Below are positions 48,306-59,157 of a stretch of 64,000 nt of DNA, piece by piece. This DNA is from Leptodontidium sp. MPI-SDFR-AT-0119 (taxonomy: Eukaryota > Ascomycota > Leotiomycetes > Helotiales > Leptodontidiaceae). Where the stretch lies: NCBI GenBank assembly GCA_020726505.1, contig JAHLEZ010000034.1:531722-595721 (forward strand), written 5' to 3'. Every line of letters starts with the position of its first letter. Position 1 is the first letter of the stretch. Under the pieces are notes generated by a model. The model saw only the letters and a list, made by a program, of their open reading frames with translations, did not search any database and was not told where the DNA came from. The translations under genes were made by a program, and so were the position numbers.

Positions 48306-50610
48306 AAGATGGAAAGGACCTTAAAAGGTATGTTATCTAACAAAGTTGCAATACATTATACAATATTTTGCTAATTTTCAATTGTAAGCATGTGCTTCTA
48401 GTAGAAGCCCATGCAAACAAAGTATACCTTGCCTTAACACCACCTGTATAGGAGGAATGGGAACAGCATGCAAGCATATCTAGCAGGCTGGTCAAAGTTT
48501 CCCGATTCGCCAAAAACCAAATTATTCTGCGATATTCGAGGCCGAAGCAACCAATCCGGGGGAGGTCAATCAGCCAATCAACGAGGACTTTGTACAGTAG
48601 CAACCAATCTGTTCAAAGCTTGGCAGAAGGAGGTTAAGCTGAGGGGCCCGCAGTTTTGGGTCCCTGTCCTTGGGCGCTAGTTAATTGTCCCTTCCTCTCG
48701 TTCTGCGTTTCAAGGCACAGGGCAGGGCACCGGCGTAATTGCAGCGCGATAATACGGGCCTCCAAGCGATTAGGAGCCTAGAATTTCCGAGTATTCGGAT
48801 GGTAGCTGGAGAGGTAGCTAGCATGCTTCTCTAGTTAGCGCCTGTTGTGTATATTCTTCTCGTAGCCAGAATCAAAGACCTCTCAAACCAACCGTTGAAA
48901 CAACAAAATAGTCCATCCTTAATGTTACGACCTAGGATCGTACCCCTGATATAGTCGAATAGCTGAATTGGCCTCCAACCAATTCATGTACTCTTTTGAG
49001 TCCGCTGGCCCAGTGGTAAAGCTATTCAACTACTTGTCACACTTAAGCAACAACAGGCGCTGACTTACCTGAAGCCAAGAATAGCCAGTAGCTTCGAATT
49101 TTAATCTCTAGACCTTATTTAGCCATTCTCTTATTAGAGTAAGCTATAAAAGTCAAGTCTTGATATCTCTTTAAAGCATTTAATTATATTACATAGACCC
49201 TTACCTACGAAGGAGATAAGTTCCGAGTTTAATAAATCACGTTAATAAAGATTAGTTAAGCCTTATATACAACCGATAATATTTAGTATAAAAGGCAAGT
49301 ATTTATAAATTACGACCTTTTAAAATTAATATATAATAATGTGAACTAGAATTTTAAAGAGCCGTGTAAGCCTAAACGTATTTTCAAAATGAAGTAAAGA
49401 TCGGGAAGTTTTTAAGAAGTTTTCAGGAAGAGAAGGGAGGGATTAAATAAGTACAAGTAAGGAGAAGCTCCAACTAGTCTGTTCTAGGCGTCAGAGGAGT
49501 TAGAGGAGTGAAAGGAGCCAAAAGAACTAGAAGGACCAGACGAATCAAACTAATTAAAAGAACAAAAAAATTAAAAGAACAAAAAGAATTAAAAGAATCT
49601 AAGAGTCTGGAGGGACAGGCGGCTAAGCGAGCATTTCAATAAACGCACCCGCCCAAGGGCTATGAAAAGTCTGGAGAATCGAACATGGATTAGAACTTAG
49701 TAGACTCTAAGAAAGTTCCTGGGAATCCTGTCCGTATCTTAAAATATAATCAGGGGTAAAACTGGATCGTCTTATTCTAGCCTGACGCCCTTGTTTAATT
49801 AGACTGATCTGGTTAAACTAGTCTGGTTAGATTGGTTTAATTGGATTGATTTAGTTGGTCTAATCTAATAAACTACGCTGTTGGAACAAACTAAATGAAT
49901 CAAATAAATCAGGCACAGGCTGGCTAAAAAGGAAGCTCACTATGAGCACACTAGGCGGACGCTTACTAAGGCTATTTATTCCTTACTTATGTACCGGCGA
50001 GGTAAAGGTGTGATTAGTAAGTCACGTCTTTAAAATATCCACATTTGAAGACGGAAAGAAATATCACAAGAGCTATTAATTAAGAATCGCCATTCTTCAT
50101 CTCTTTTCAATTTCAAAAAAGAAAACCTCTACTCCTTTGTACAAAGGTAGCCTAGCTAGTTTATCTTCCTCCCTGCAAAACACGCATCGTCCAGATAAAT
50201 AGCAGATACTACTTTCTTCTTTCCGTCGACTCAAACTGCTTGGCCTCCTCATCTTCAAATCGCGCACTACACATTTTATCTCTCCTACTAATCCTATCCC
50301 CACAATTTCCCACTCCTATCATGGCCTCCACGGTCTTAAACGCCACCTTTGCTATGGATTCCGCAGCTTCATCAACCCAGTTCTTAGTTCTAGCACTCGT
50401 TCCACCACTCCTATTACTACCACCCCATGAAGAGGAGGAGGACTCCGCAACGTTTATAATCCGGCAACTGGCCTCCTTCGCCGTTAGCTAATACGCAAGA
50501 GTACACATACAAACCTTCTCGACTTTATCTTTCATACCCTACCAAAAATTCACCCCCTCCTTTTGTATATCTCATAGCCTCTTCCTCTTCTCTTAAATAT
50601 CGCGATCGAG
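48306..50610. other. Long gene-poor stretch, partly AT-rich
   Basis: No gene supported. 49.1-49.4 kb is AT-rich and RIP-like. 49.49-49.62 kb is purine-rich with ATTAAAAGAACAAAAA-type near-repeats. 49.79-49.88 kb has overlapping GGTTTAATTGG / TGGTTAGATTGG words. A 48.92-kb TGTTACGACC resembles a Gypsy LTR start, but no LTR body follows. Confidence 0.4.
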
Positions 50611-51150
50611 CTAGGCGTTGAGTTTTTGCTTAGTGGTGATTTGGCGTTCGAGGGCGGCTTGTCGGGCGTCGAGGGATTCGAGGCGGGCGAGCATTTTGAT
50701 GAATTTTTGGTTGTGATCTTCGTCATCGTCGTTTGAGTCCAAGTCCGAGACTTCGTTTTCGACTTCGACCTCGGTTTGTAAAGTGTGGTGTGAGTTTGAA
50801 ACAATCAGACGTTCTTGCAAAGCCTGTATTACGTCGAGGGCTTAGGTTTTTACGAGCATTTCGATGAGAGTCTCGTTGTCATCGTTGTCGTCGTCGTCCT
50901 TATCATCGACCTCGACACTGGATATTTTCAAATATATGTCTTTGCCCCGTGATTGAATCGATATCGAACCATCTTAGTCTTCAACAAGAGCTCGAGCTCG
51001 AGCTCGGTGGTCAGCGATGGAATCCTTCGCATCGTCATTCGCTTTGTCGTCTTGCCGCCTCCCTAGAAAGTCCAAGATGACGCGTAACGCATTCCCTTGA
51101 GTGGGAAGATCTTTATCCGTGCCCTCTAACGCATCTCCTCCTTTGCTTCC
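50611..51150 (-). pseudogene. Acidic coiled-coil C-terminal reading with two in-frame TAA codons
   Basis: One minus-strand frame is coding-like from about 51150 to 50611: NALRVILDFLGRRQDDKAND, ADHRARARALVED, an acidic DDKDDDDNDDNE stretch, then LIEMLVKT, and a final coiled coil (MLARLESLDARQAALERQI). It is interrupted only by TAA near 50975 and near 50847. Both fit CAA to TAA (CpA to TpA). It is probably the C-terminus of the adjacent upstream gene or a separate decayed exon. Confidence 0.45.
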
Positions 51151-51169
51151 AGCATATTATCCTAAAGAC

Positions 51170-51859
51170 TTACTCCTCTCGACTCTCGACAAGTTTCTCG
51201 CCATTCCTTCGCTTTGAAACATCCTTCACCCAGCTGGCGCGAATCATTTCCGCAATGCATTTCGTTCGACACCACTGCTGCAAGCTGATGCGGTCCTTGT
51301 TCTTAGACTTACCCCTACCGGTACCGGATTTGCTCTTCGATATCTTTGTAGGCATGGGATTCCAGCGAGAATCCCCAGGTGGGATGTCGACGACTGAACA
51401 AATCAGATCAAAAACGTCGTGTCCTTGACAAGCATTGAAATCGAGGGCGGCTCTGATATCTCTTATCGTATTCTTCCTATTACTACTACTATTATTTTCT
51501 CTTTTCTGGAGATTAAAGCTAGTACTTTTGATAAATTGTCTCGTAGTAGCCACTGTCCTTAGGTTATGCTTCGTGACGAAGGGGTCGAGCGCGATGATTT
51601 GCGGATTGCTCCAGTTTAATTGGCAGGAAGTAATGGGATTAAATAGATCGTGGCGTCTAAGAAAGATCTAGGAAAAGGGAGAGATCAACATTAGCTGAGG
51701 TACTTTTTTTGGACTTGGAGAGATTTTGATTTGAGAAAAAAGCGAGAGGGGAGATGTAAGATACGAGGACGTGGGGAGTGAAGAAGGGAGGGATGTGCTT
51801 CTATCTGGTTGGCCTTCTGTGGATTTGCAGTGAGGACATATGAAGAGATCGCTTGGCAT
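51170..51859 (-). CDS. Hypothetical protein with N-terminal CPHC motif
   Basis: Not recognised. The ATG at 51859 is followed by a C-P-H-C pair (possible half zinc site). A 36-bp candidate intron follows (GTACCT, GCTAATG, then a long pyrimidine tract and CCTAG), after which the frame runs NWSNPQIIALDPFVTKHNLR, FNACQGHDVFDLICSVV, RISLQQWCRTKCIAEMIRAS and a basic K/S/G linker. It ends at TAA 51170. That TAA overlaps a GTAAGT, so a splice into the acidic 3' reading is possible, but I found no acceptor with fitting phase. The 36-bp intron is unusually short for this group. Confidence 0.5.
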
Positions 51860-51920
51860 GACTGACTGTAGATAGTTAGGATTGAGGAGGGAATTTGGGA
51901 TTCAATGACCGACCGGATCC

Positions 51921-51975
51921 GGAGTGAGGGAGTGAGGGAGTGAGTGATTGAGACTCAGACTCAGACTCAGACTCT
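51921..51975. repeat. Two adjoining microsatellites
   Basis: GAGTGAGG-type units (51921-51950) pass directly into four ACTCAG units (to 51975). Confidence 0.7.
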
Positions 51976-52299
51976 ATTGAGGTCGATCAGAGCGATTGAG
52001 TGAGGAGGTAAGATGCATTCGTTGCCCAAGTAGCAGTTGATTAAGGATGAACAGGAGGTTGAAATAGACCTGACGAGAATTTTAAAGGCAGAATGAATCT
52101 GTTTTATACCTCTCAATCCGCTATATCTCAGAGGAGGGGGGACTACCTCTACTCATCATACACCGCACTGCTACAAGCGACCAGCAAACTTCTACTCACT
52201 TACCCACTTGCTTACCTACTCATTTCCTCACAGGGAAATGAATCGGCAAAGGATTAGTTATGTATTAAGATAAGATTGAAGTATAAAAGGAAAGGTTTG

Positions 52300-52615
52300 C
52301 CGCATACCGTTGCAATGCCGCAACGATGTACAGCTGCACAGTGAATGCTGAATGCTAAATGCTGCAATGCTGTGGAATAAATACTGGACTACGACACAAT
52401 GAATGCTGAACCTGTGCAATGAATGAATGTACTGGACCACTGCAATAGACTTCTGTAGTGCTGCTGCAACGCTTCTCGTTAAGGAGGCACGATTGTAAGA
52501 GACAATGTAAGGTCTAGCAGCATAGTTGCAATACTGCAATACTTCTTGTCAAGGAGCTCCAACTGCCAAGGAAGAAAATAATGAAATAAAAGGCCTGACA
52601 GCATAGTGTTTCATT
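52300..52615. repeat. Degenerate GAATGCTGAA / TGCAAT repeats with a spaced duplication
   Basis: GAATGCTGAATGCTAAATGCTGCAATGC-like words cluster at 52340-52425 and again near 52400-52440. A longer pair, CTGCAACGCTTCTCGTTAAGG near 52464 and CTGCAATACTTCTTGTCAAGG near 52534, is spaced by about 70 bp. No gene is seen in 51976-52900. Confidence 0.5.
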
Positions 52616-52910
52616 CAGAAAAGTCGGAATATCCATCCTTGTGCTCTCCACTCTGCATTCATCTCCATTAACAAACCAACACAACAATACTTTCTCCTCC
52701 TCCTCCTCCCTCGCCGTCCTCTCCAATTCTTCTTCACCACCTCCTCCTCCATTCTCTTCCATTACCACATCTCATAGGAGACTTGTAATACATCTGCATC
52801 GTACTCTCCACACCACCATAACACACACCACACACACTACACCCTACCCTACTCCCTCTACTTCTCGGAAAACCTCTCCGCACAACTGTCGAAAAACTCT
52901 CATTGCGCAT

Positions 52911-53617
52911 TCATATTCTCCAGATGACTTTCTTTGCATGCCCCAGAAGCCCACGATGACCAATCCCCCCCCCATCGAGCAGCTCCCGAAAGCTCTTCAA
53001 CTGCGCCTCCATCTTCTGCACCGCTGCGTGTATACCGCGCAACACAACCAGCGACAAATCATGGATACGGTGGGCGCGTTGTATATTCTCCCACTGGTCC
53101 TTGGGCTTGTCCTCGTCGTCATCCGTCACCAGAACCAAAGAGCCTGATGCTCTGCAAGTGCGTCGGCCAATAGACGGTTTTCGAGGCGGACAATGGCCTT
53201 CCACACGACCATAGTGCACTCTTTCGCTTCATTATCAGCGCGGATGATGTCGTGTGTGAGGTCCAGGACCTTCTTGAGGTGGAGAGGATCACATCGGTCT
53301 AGAGGATGTATTCGCGCACGAGGGACTTGGCGTCGGCGGTCGATCGGCGGGGGTTAAGGAGTGTAATACGGTCGCGGGTTTGCTTAATAGTGATGCGGAC
53401 TTTGTGGAGGAGGATTGTGGGATTGCTGGGAAGATCGGGGAGGAGAGTTGTTAATATTCGGAGGGGGATCGAGAGGGCGTGGAAGGAGTCGAGGAGAAGG
53501 GTTCGAGGATGGGGGGGTATATGTTGGTGTTGTCGTAGTCGTAGAGGTTGGTGGTGGAAAGGTTGGTATTGTTGTTGTCGTTGGCGGTGTTGTTGTTCGC
53601 GTGAGTTGTGAGTACAA
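52911..53617 (-). pseudogene. Unrecognised coding-like locus with frame changes
   Basis: Minus-strand segments read as protein but change frame. First is KVRITIKQTRDRITLLNPRRS, then LKKVLDLTHDIIRADNEAKE with VVWKAIVRLENRLLADALAE, then VTDDDEDKPKDQWENIQRAH with a helical tail ending KSFRELLDGGG. The switches (near 53310 and 53150) have no splice signals. Pro/Thr-rich low complexity precedes it. Family not recognised; probably helical. Confidence 0.4.
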
Positions 53618-53626
53618 TCCAGTTGC

Positions 53627-53652
53627 TCCAGCTCCAGCTCCAGCTCCAGCTT
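53627..53652. repeat. (CAGCTC)n microsatellite
   Basis: Four tandem CAGCTC units. 53653-54082 shows no gene. Confidence 0.7.
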
Positions 53653-54082
53653 TGGCGAGGACCGAGGCTGAAGCTGAGTCAGCAGCTACTCGAGTAAGTC
53701 AGTGTCAGCCTCGTGTTGATTTTGATGTCTTTACTCATGAATATCATGCTGAGCCATCCAGGTGTTACTTTCGTCGTCTGAAGATACCCACACTGCCATT
53801 CGGAGCCATACATAGGCACTTGTGGAGCTAGGCCGTTGTCTTTGAGCCTTCGCTGGGCCCCAGCATGTCGATCAACCCCCCATATACTCGCCAGCGCCTT
53901 GCCCTCCTAATAGCTGATGGCCACACTAGCGTAGACAGTTGAAGTTTACGTGTTTCGGGTCAGGAATGCCCCTTCCAAGGCCTTCTAAAACGTGTTACGA
54001 TTGGCAGCCAGATCACATACATTCCTCCTCATGCATGTCGTTCTACTAATGGAGAATATCAATTCACTTCATCCACTCAACT

Positions 54083-54918
54083 CTACAGCCCTTTCTTCCC
54101 CCTCCCCCTAAGATCCCCCCAAAATAACACGGCATAAACACCCAACAGCCCCAAAACAACGGCATTCCACCACCCACCACCCCAATCTCCTCCACCGTCA
54201 CAACCACCCAACCCAACCCAGCCCTCCACAGCAATCCCCACAAGCAACTGCGCATACCCCGTCCAAGGCAGGATATCTGAAAAGGTAGTGATGCCGCCGA
54301 AATATGCATACATGAGGAAATGATGGAAGGTGTTTAGAATGGCGAAGATGTGCCAGCTGGTGGGGTGCGTGACGGTGTGCATGTATGTTAGGTAGGGCGT
54401 CTGATAAATCCTCATGCATGAGCTGATGTTTGGTGCCGCAATACCGGAGAGGCAGATGTACGAGCAATCAAATGGAATCATGAGAAAGGAAGACAAACAC
54501 GAGGACGTACGGTAAAGTGATGCACCCAAAAATGCGTATTAACCACTCCTCCCACAGCCAACACATTTAAGATATCGATATACTCGTAGAACTTCGATGC
54601 ATGGTACGCCAGCCTTAATTTCTTATCTAAACTACCCTGCCCTTGCACGCACACCAAGTTCCTCACCATCATCACATGTCGTCCATGTTTAGATATGGAA
54701 TCCTCGCGGACCAGGGCGGAGTTGAGATATGAAGAAGTGATGGCGTTGCAAAGAATAAGCGAGACCAACGAGTAGAAAATCGAGTTGTATTTTATGATGT
54801 GCCGGAAGATGGGAATGTGTCCGCGGATGTGTACATGCTGCTTTATGAGGAGGGATGTGCTCAGGGCTAGGAGGGAGGTGGTTGGGAGGAGGAGGATGGA
54901 TGTGAGGATGTTTTCCAT
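54083..54918 (-). CDS. ELO-family-like membrane protein (fatty acid elongase relative)
   Basis: Two exons (54918-54511, 54400-54083) give 241 residues. ELO enzymes are ER membrane condensing enzymes for fatty-acid elongation. Seen: N-terminal helix, KFYEYIDILNVL (compare the family K-x-x-E-x-x-D-T), HFWVHHFT before the intron (compare HxxHH), and after it FHHFLMYAYF (compare HxxMYxYY) and TGYAQLLVG. The histidine box here is H129-xxx-H133-H134, one residue longer than the classical spacing. It lacks the usual C-terminal lysine ER signal (ends GRGKKGL). The frame extends upstream of the ATG without another ATG. Could be a divergent elongase or a non-elongase relative. Confidence 0.65.
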
Positions 54919-55448
54919 GGTTCGAGTGGAGGACAATGCGGTGGAAGCAACAAGTTCTGAAAAGATTTCAGTGCTTTTGGATCGAGATTTTGAGACTTCT
55001 CATAAACGTATATATGCTGGGTGTTTGACCTATCTTGACAATCAGCTAATGCTGTGCCAGGGTTAATTGACGAGCTTGACTCACTCGGTGTGAAATTGGC
55101 CGGGTGATTACTGCATCACGTGGATTACCCGCTTCGGAAATTCTTCCCTGTTCTCTTCTTTTCTTGTGGATTTTCAAGGTTCCCAAATGGATTTAAAGTG
55201 TTGTGCTAGACGAGTAGGAGGAATCCGGAGGGCAAATAGTCGAGCCGTGGGGCGGGCGAGCTCCTACAGACGTTGAAAGCGGCGGCGGGCCCCGTGTCGT
55301 GGACTTGAAGCCGAGACTGTATCTTCCAGACGTGCTTGGACTTGTCTGCGGTCAGCTTCCGCCTGTGCTGTGCTAGCCTCGCTTGCTCCCGCCTATCCCG
55401 CTTTCCTTCTCCTTATCCCGCCCCCCTTCTCTCCCCCTCGCGCCTTCT
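54919..55448. other. Upstream region of the ELO-like gene, no gene seen
   Basis: GC-rich around 55.23-55.33 kb. No supported open frame. Confidence 0.4.
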
Positions 55449-55545
55449 TTTTTATTTTCCTTTTTATTTTCCTTTTTATTTTCCTTTTTATTTTCCTTTT
55501 TATTTTCCTTTTTATTTTCCTTTTTATTTTCCTTTTTATTTTTTA
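55449..55545. repeat. 12-bp minisatellite TTTTTATTTTCC, about eight copies
   Basis: Near-perfect tandem copies with period 12; all three forward frames stay open and give Phe/Leu/Ile repeats, which explains the apparent hydrophobic open frames here. Confidence 0.9.
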
Positions 55546-55821
55546 TTTCGTACGACTTGACTTAGCCTTCGTTTTCCTCCTCTCCTCCTTTGCTTTTTAG
55601 TAGCTTTTTCAATCGCAATTATAATAGTATGTAATTCTTGCGCAAAAATATGAAATTTACCTTATAAAACAACACTTTTTCCCTTTATACGTGTCGTTTA
55701 TTGCTTAATTATTGATTAAGAGTTATTTGCATTATATTAGTAGAGGATACCAAGTGTATAAAGCTGCTCCGTTCTAACCGTTAGTTTTTGAATATATTAA
55801 TAGACTAAGGTTAAAAGAATT

Positions 55822-56207
55822 TGTCACGATCTGAAGGATCACGTGTGTCTTGGCCCTGAGGCTCGGCAGCGTTGCTGCACACGGGGGCACTGCAATTTTA
55901 GTGCCCGCGTAGAAAGTTGGATCACGGTGACACGAATCACGTGATGTGCTAGCCCGCTAGACGGGCTTGCGGGCTTCCGCGCTCTGCAAGACGTCTAGCA
56001 GGGCTTGCACTCGGAATCGAAGTTTTATATAAATAGAGTAGTTTCTTAGATAGTAGAGCTTCGTGCTTAAATTCATATAGCAGTTTAATTATTGCTTGTA
56101 ACGTCTCAATTCCAATTGAGAACTGAACCTCTTGTGACTTTACTTCTTAGCTGATACCAACCGACGAGCCTGTACGCCGCGTACCAGTCAGAACCAGGAC
56201 CGTTACA
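55822..56207 (+). repeat. Solo LTR-like element, different family from the Gypsy LTRs
   Basis: 386 bp with short imperfect terminal inversion (TGTCACG at the start, CGTTACA at the end). TATATAAATAGAG lies near 56028. Flanks are GAATT (55817-55821) and GTATT (56208-56212), a 4 of 5 match that RIP could explain. Not strongly RIP-mutated although its surroundings are AT-rich. Positions 55822-55870 match 22646-22598 (minus strand) at 48 of 49 bases. No internal genes are attached. Confidence 0.6.
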
Positions 56208-57371
56208 GTATTGTACGAACCGCCAATTGTTGTATTTAAGAGCTCATTTACTGCTTGTAAGGTTTCTACGTCTGGCGATGAACTATTAATAAAGACTTAA
56301 TTAAAAATGTCAAATTAGGTTAGTGTTGTTAGCCTTTTTAGTTAAGCGTAGGTAATCTTTTTGTCGTACAAAGCACTTTTAGACAGTTAAAAGAAACTAA
56401 GCCTGCTCCCCGCTATACTGATTTAATATGAGACTAATTAAATACCTCCGTACGAGCCTAAATATATGCCTTTAATTATTCGAACTTCTGGATTCGTACG
56501 ACCTGTGCTTAGTCAAAGTGGGAGAGTGCTGCCGTTAGGCGCTTCTTTCAAGTTAATGAACCAAAATCGCAACGTCGAGTAGTTAAAGTGAGTGAGACGT
56601 ATGCAATAAAAGGATTAAAAGTATAATTCGATTCTGAAGATAATAAGCAATAAAGCTTTCACTAATATAGGAATCATGGCCATCGCAAATGAGAAGAAGG
56701 TATTAGCTCTCTGCTTTCGTATGAGTTGCAGGCTTAAAGACACGTTTGAGCTATTCTAACCTATGAAGATTACTTATCTAACCTTTTGAATTTGCTAAGA
56801 AGAACTACTCATTTTCAACTGCTAGTGGAACCCATCTCTTAAGAACGTTCTAGCCTTTAAAAATATTAAATAGAATAATGGCAATCCCATTTCCATAAAT
56901 GCACTTAATTATTAAAACCCACTCCTGCTGGCTAAGATGTGTTTAATGCTTCGTACGTAAAGTAGAATCGATGATTATTCGTGTTGATTCCATTGTCCTA
57001 AATAAGAACCCTATTTCGTCCATATTATTGGTATCCTGTTTTAAGATTTTAAATTGCTGAACAACGTTTTGATACGAATTAAACCATGCTTTTGAGATTA
57101 GTATTATTATCCCGTTCATTCGAACAGAGTCAATACGACGTTTAATAACAACCTTGAGGTGTGAATGTCGTTTTATAAATTATAGGACCTAGTCCTGGCC
57201 AAGTTTGTGCCATAGTGGGAGTTCGAGAGTATTAAGTGAGGATAAATTACTGTGCTATTCAAGCTCAGAGTCATTTGGCCGATTTTCCCACTTTTAACCC
57301 CCCTGACGGAGTAGAATTAAGGGGGGTCATTTCCAGCCAGCGGATCATTGCCACAACATACAGTCTCCTAA
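56208..57371. other. AT-rich gene-free stretch
   Basis: No gene seen. Composition recovers near 57.3 kb, just before the next frame. Confidence 0.45.
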
Positions 57372-58045
57372 ATGTCTAACCTTCCCCCTCCTCCACCCCC
57401 GAAGAGCACCTTGGATCTTTCTATTCCGTCCAATAATGTTTCAATCTCTGTCCAAGAGGCGCTAGTAGTAGATTCACCGCTTCGTAATGCTCTACTCCAC
57501 GCGCTTCGCGACGTGGAGGGAGGTGGTTTGACGAAAATGGAGTTGAAACAATCGTACTAATATCAGGTTCAGACAATCGCGATGACGGACAAGATTCAGT
57601 ACCGGAATGTACCAAAAAGGACGATATCTGCCACTATGTCCTCTTGGATTCCGATCAACAAATGTCGCACAACCGGGAAATCGTGACTTTCGATCTCACT
57701 CATCTGGGTTCGAACCAAAATCGAATAATTCTCAGTCATTTGCGGTTCCAAATTCATCTCGATATGAGTGCCAAGATCCTGGAACGTGGATTTGAAGTTG
57801 TCGGCACAAACGAGATAGACCTCCTATCGGAGTGGCAAAGCTGCCTCGACTTGAAAATCCAGTTGGGCAAGGTTACCGAGCTAAAGTTGGGATCTCTCCT
57901 CACCGACGATAGAACCGTCTGGATCCAGCACAGACATCCTTCAAGGCATTCTTCAGCGTATCAAGAACCACAGATAAAGCGCTCTACTGTCAATTTGGTA
58001 TTCAAAAAGGGTTGCGGATCCAATACAATTCATAAGGACTATTAG
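57372..58045 (+). CDS. Hypothetical protein, gene model uncertain
   Basis: Not recognised. An ATG at 57372 opens a proline-run frame (PPPPPPKSTLDL) that ends at 57560. A second frame, open from about 57496, reads WFDENGVETIVLISGSDNRD, ICHYVLLDSDQQMSH, LSHLRFQIHLDMSAKILER and FEVVGTNEIDLLSEW, and stops at 58045. A 35-bp GTAATG..GGAG segment at about 57486-57520 would join them in phase but is too short for a usual intron, so a frameshift is equally likely. Confidence 0.4.
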
Positions 58046-59157
58046 TCCAGTTATTACAGACGATGCATAGCTGATTTTACTTTTGAGATTGTTCAGTCGG
58101 GGCAGCCAGGGTTGGTAATACCGTAGATTTGAGGTCGCGAAAAAAGATTTGTTACATTCACGACGTTTGGGGTCCTAGACCCGCTGTGCTGATTTTGTGT
58201 GGTGATTCAATTGTCCATCTCAATCATCGAGGTCTAGTCTTACTTTAGAATCTGCTCGTGAAGATTCATGCGCACAACAGGAGTACCAGGAAATGAGGGC
58301 TCAACAATTTTCGCGACAGCGCGTGTGGAGTTTGTTGAATTCACCTGAAGTAATGCCAAATCAAAATAATGTTGTCATTAATTTCGTTCAATTTCGTTGC
58401 CATGGCTGACTGGGTCGTTTGGCGATTGAAGTTCTCAACCAACGTAGCTGCTGTGGGAGGTCAAGCGCTTGAGAGATTTTGGTTGGAGCACTTCACGGTT
58501 CCACTTTTCCATGAAATGTTTTTCGATCAGCCGGGGGAACCTCTGAAATAATGGTGCTCCTATTTGTTCCGGTACCTGCAAATTCATTTTGTTGGTATTC
58601 CAGATCACTCTCCTCAGGAAGTCCAACATAACAATTGGAGCATGGCCAAGACAATGGCAAGAAACAATGTTGGAGTCAGGTTGATTTTATATAGAGTGTA
58701 ATTAATGTTGGTGTTGGTTTTATATTACGTTTGCGGAAATGCTTCCAGAATTATCTCAAAACCCATCTCAGAACCAGCTATTCTTTCTACACTTTCGATA
58801 CTGAAGAGCGACTATGGAATCTACTTAGCATGGCCAATGAGGTCTGTAGTCACCCCCCTTCTCCCTCCGAGTAATCATCGCCAAGAAACCGGAAGACGAA
58901 CAACATTGGAAGTAAAATATGATAGTATATAGGAGTATAAGTACGAGAATACAATCCGTAAAAGCAATAGTTTATTGGCCCTCAACAACATACTTTGTCC
59001 TTTTTGGGCGTGTTTGCAAATTTCTCCTAACAAGTGCCTGAGTTTTTGTCAAGATCTCCACCCTACGGCGAAACAGCGACCAATTCATGCTACATTCGAT
59101 AGAGATTTCCAAAATGCTTCCATTCTACTGGTGTTAGATGCCGGAGGCAAGTCGGGT
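58046..59157. other. 3' flank region, no gene seen
   Basis: Short frames only. A small frame at 58369-58551 has no recognised domain. Confidence 0.4.

Noticed and set aside
49005..49110. tRNA-like A-box (TGGCCCAGTGG) and a B-box-like TTCGAATTT
   Set aside because: No cloverleaf forms: the sequence that would pair with the acceptor stem and a plausible anticodon arm are missing, and the box spacing is long. At most a decayed tRNA-derived fragment.
55336..55600. Three overlapping hydrophobic open frames of 60-76 codons
   Set aside because: They are translations of the 12-bp TTTTTATTTTCC minisatellite.
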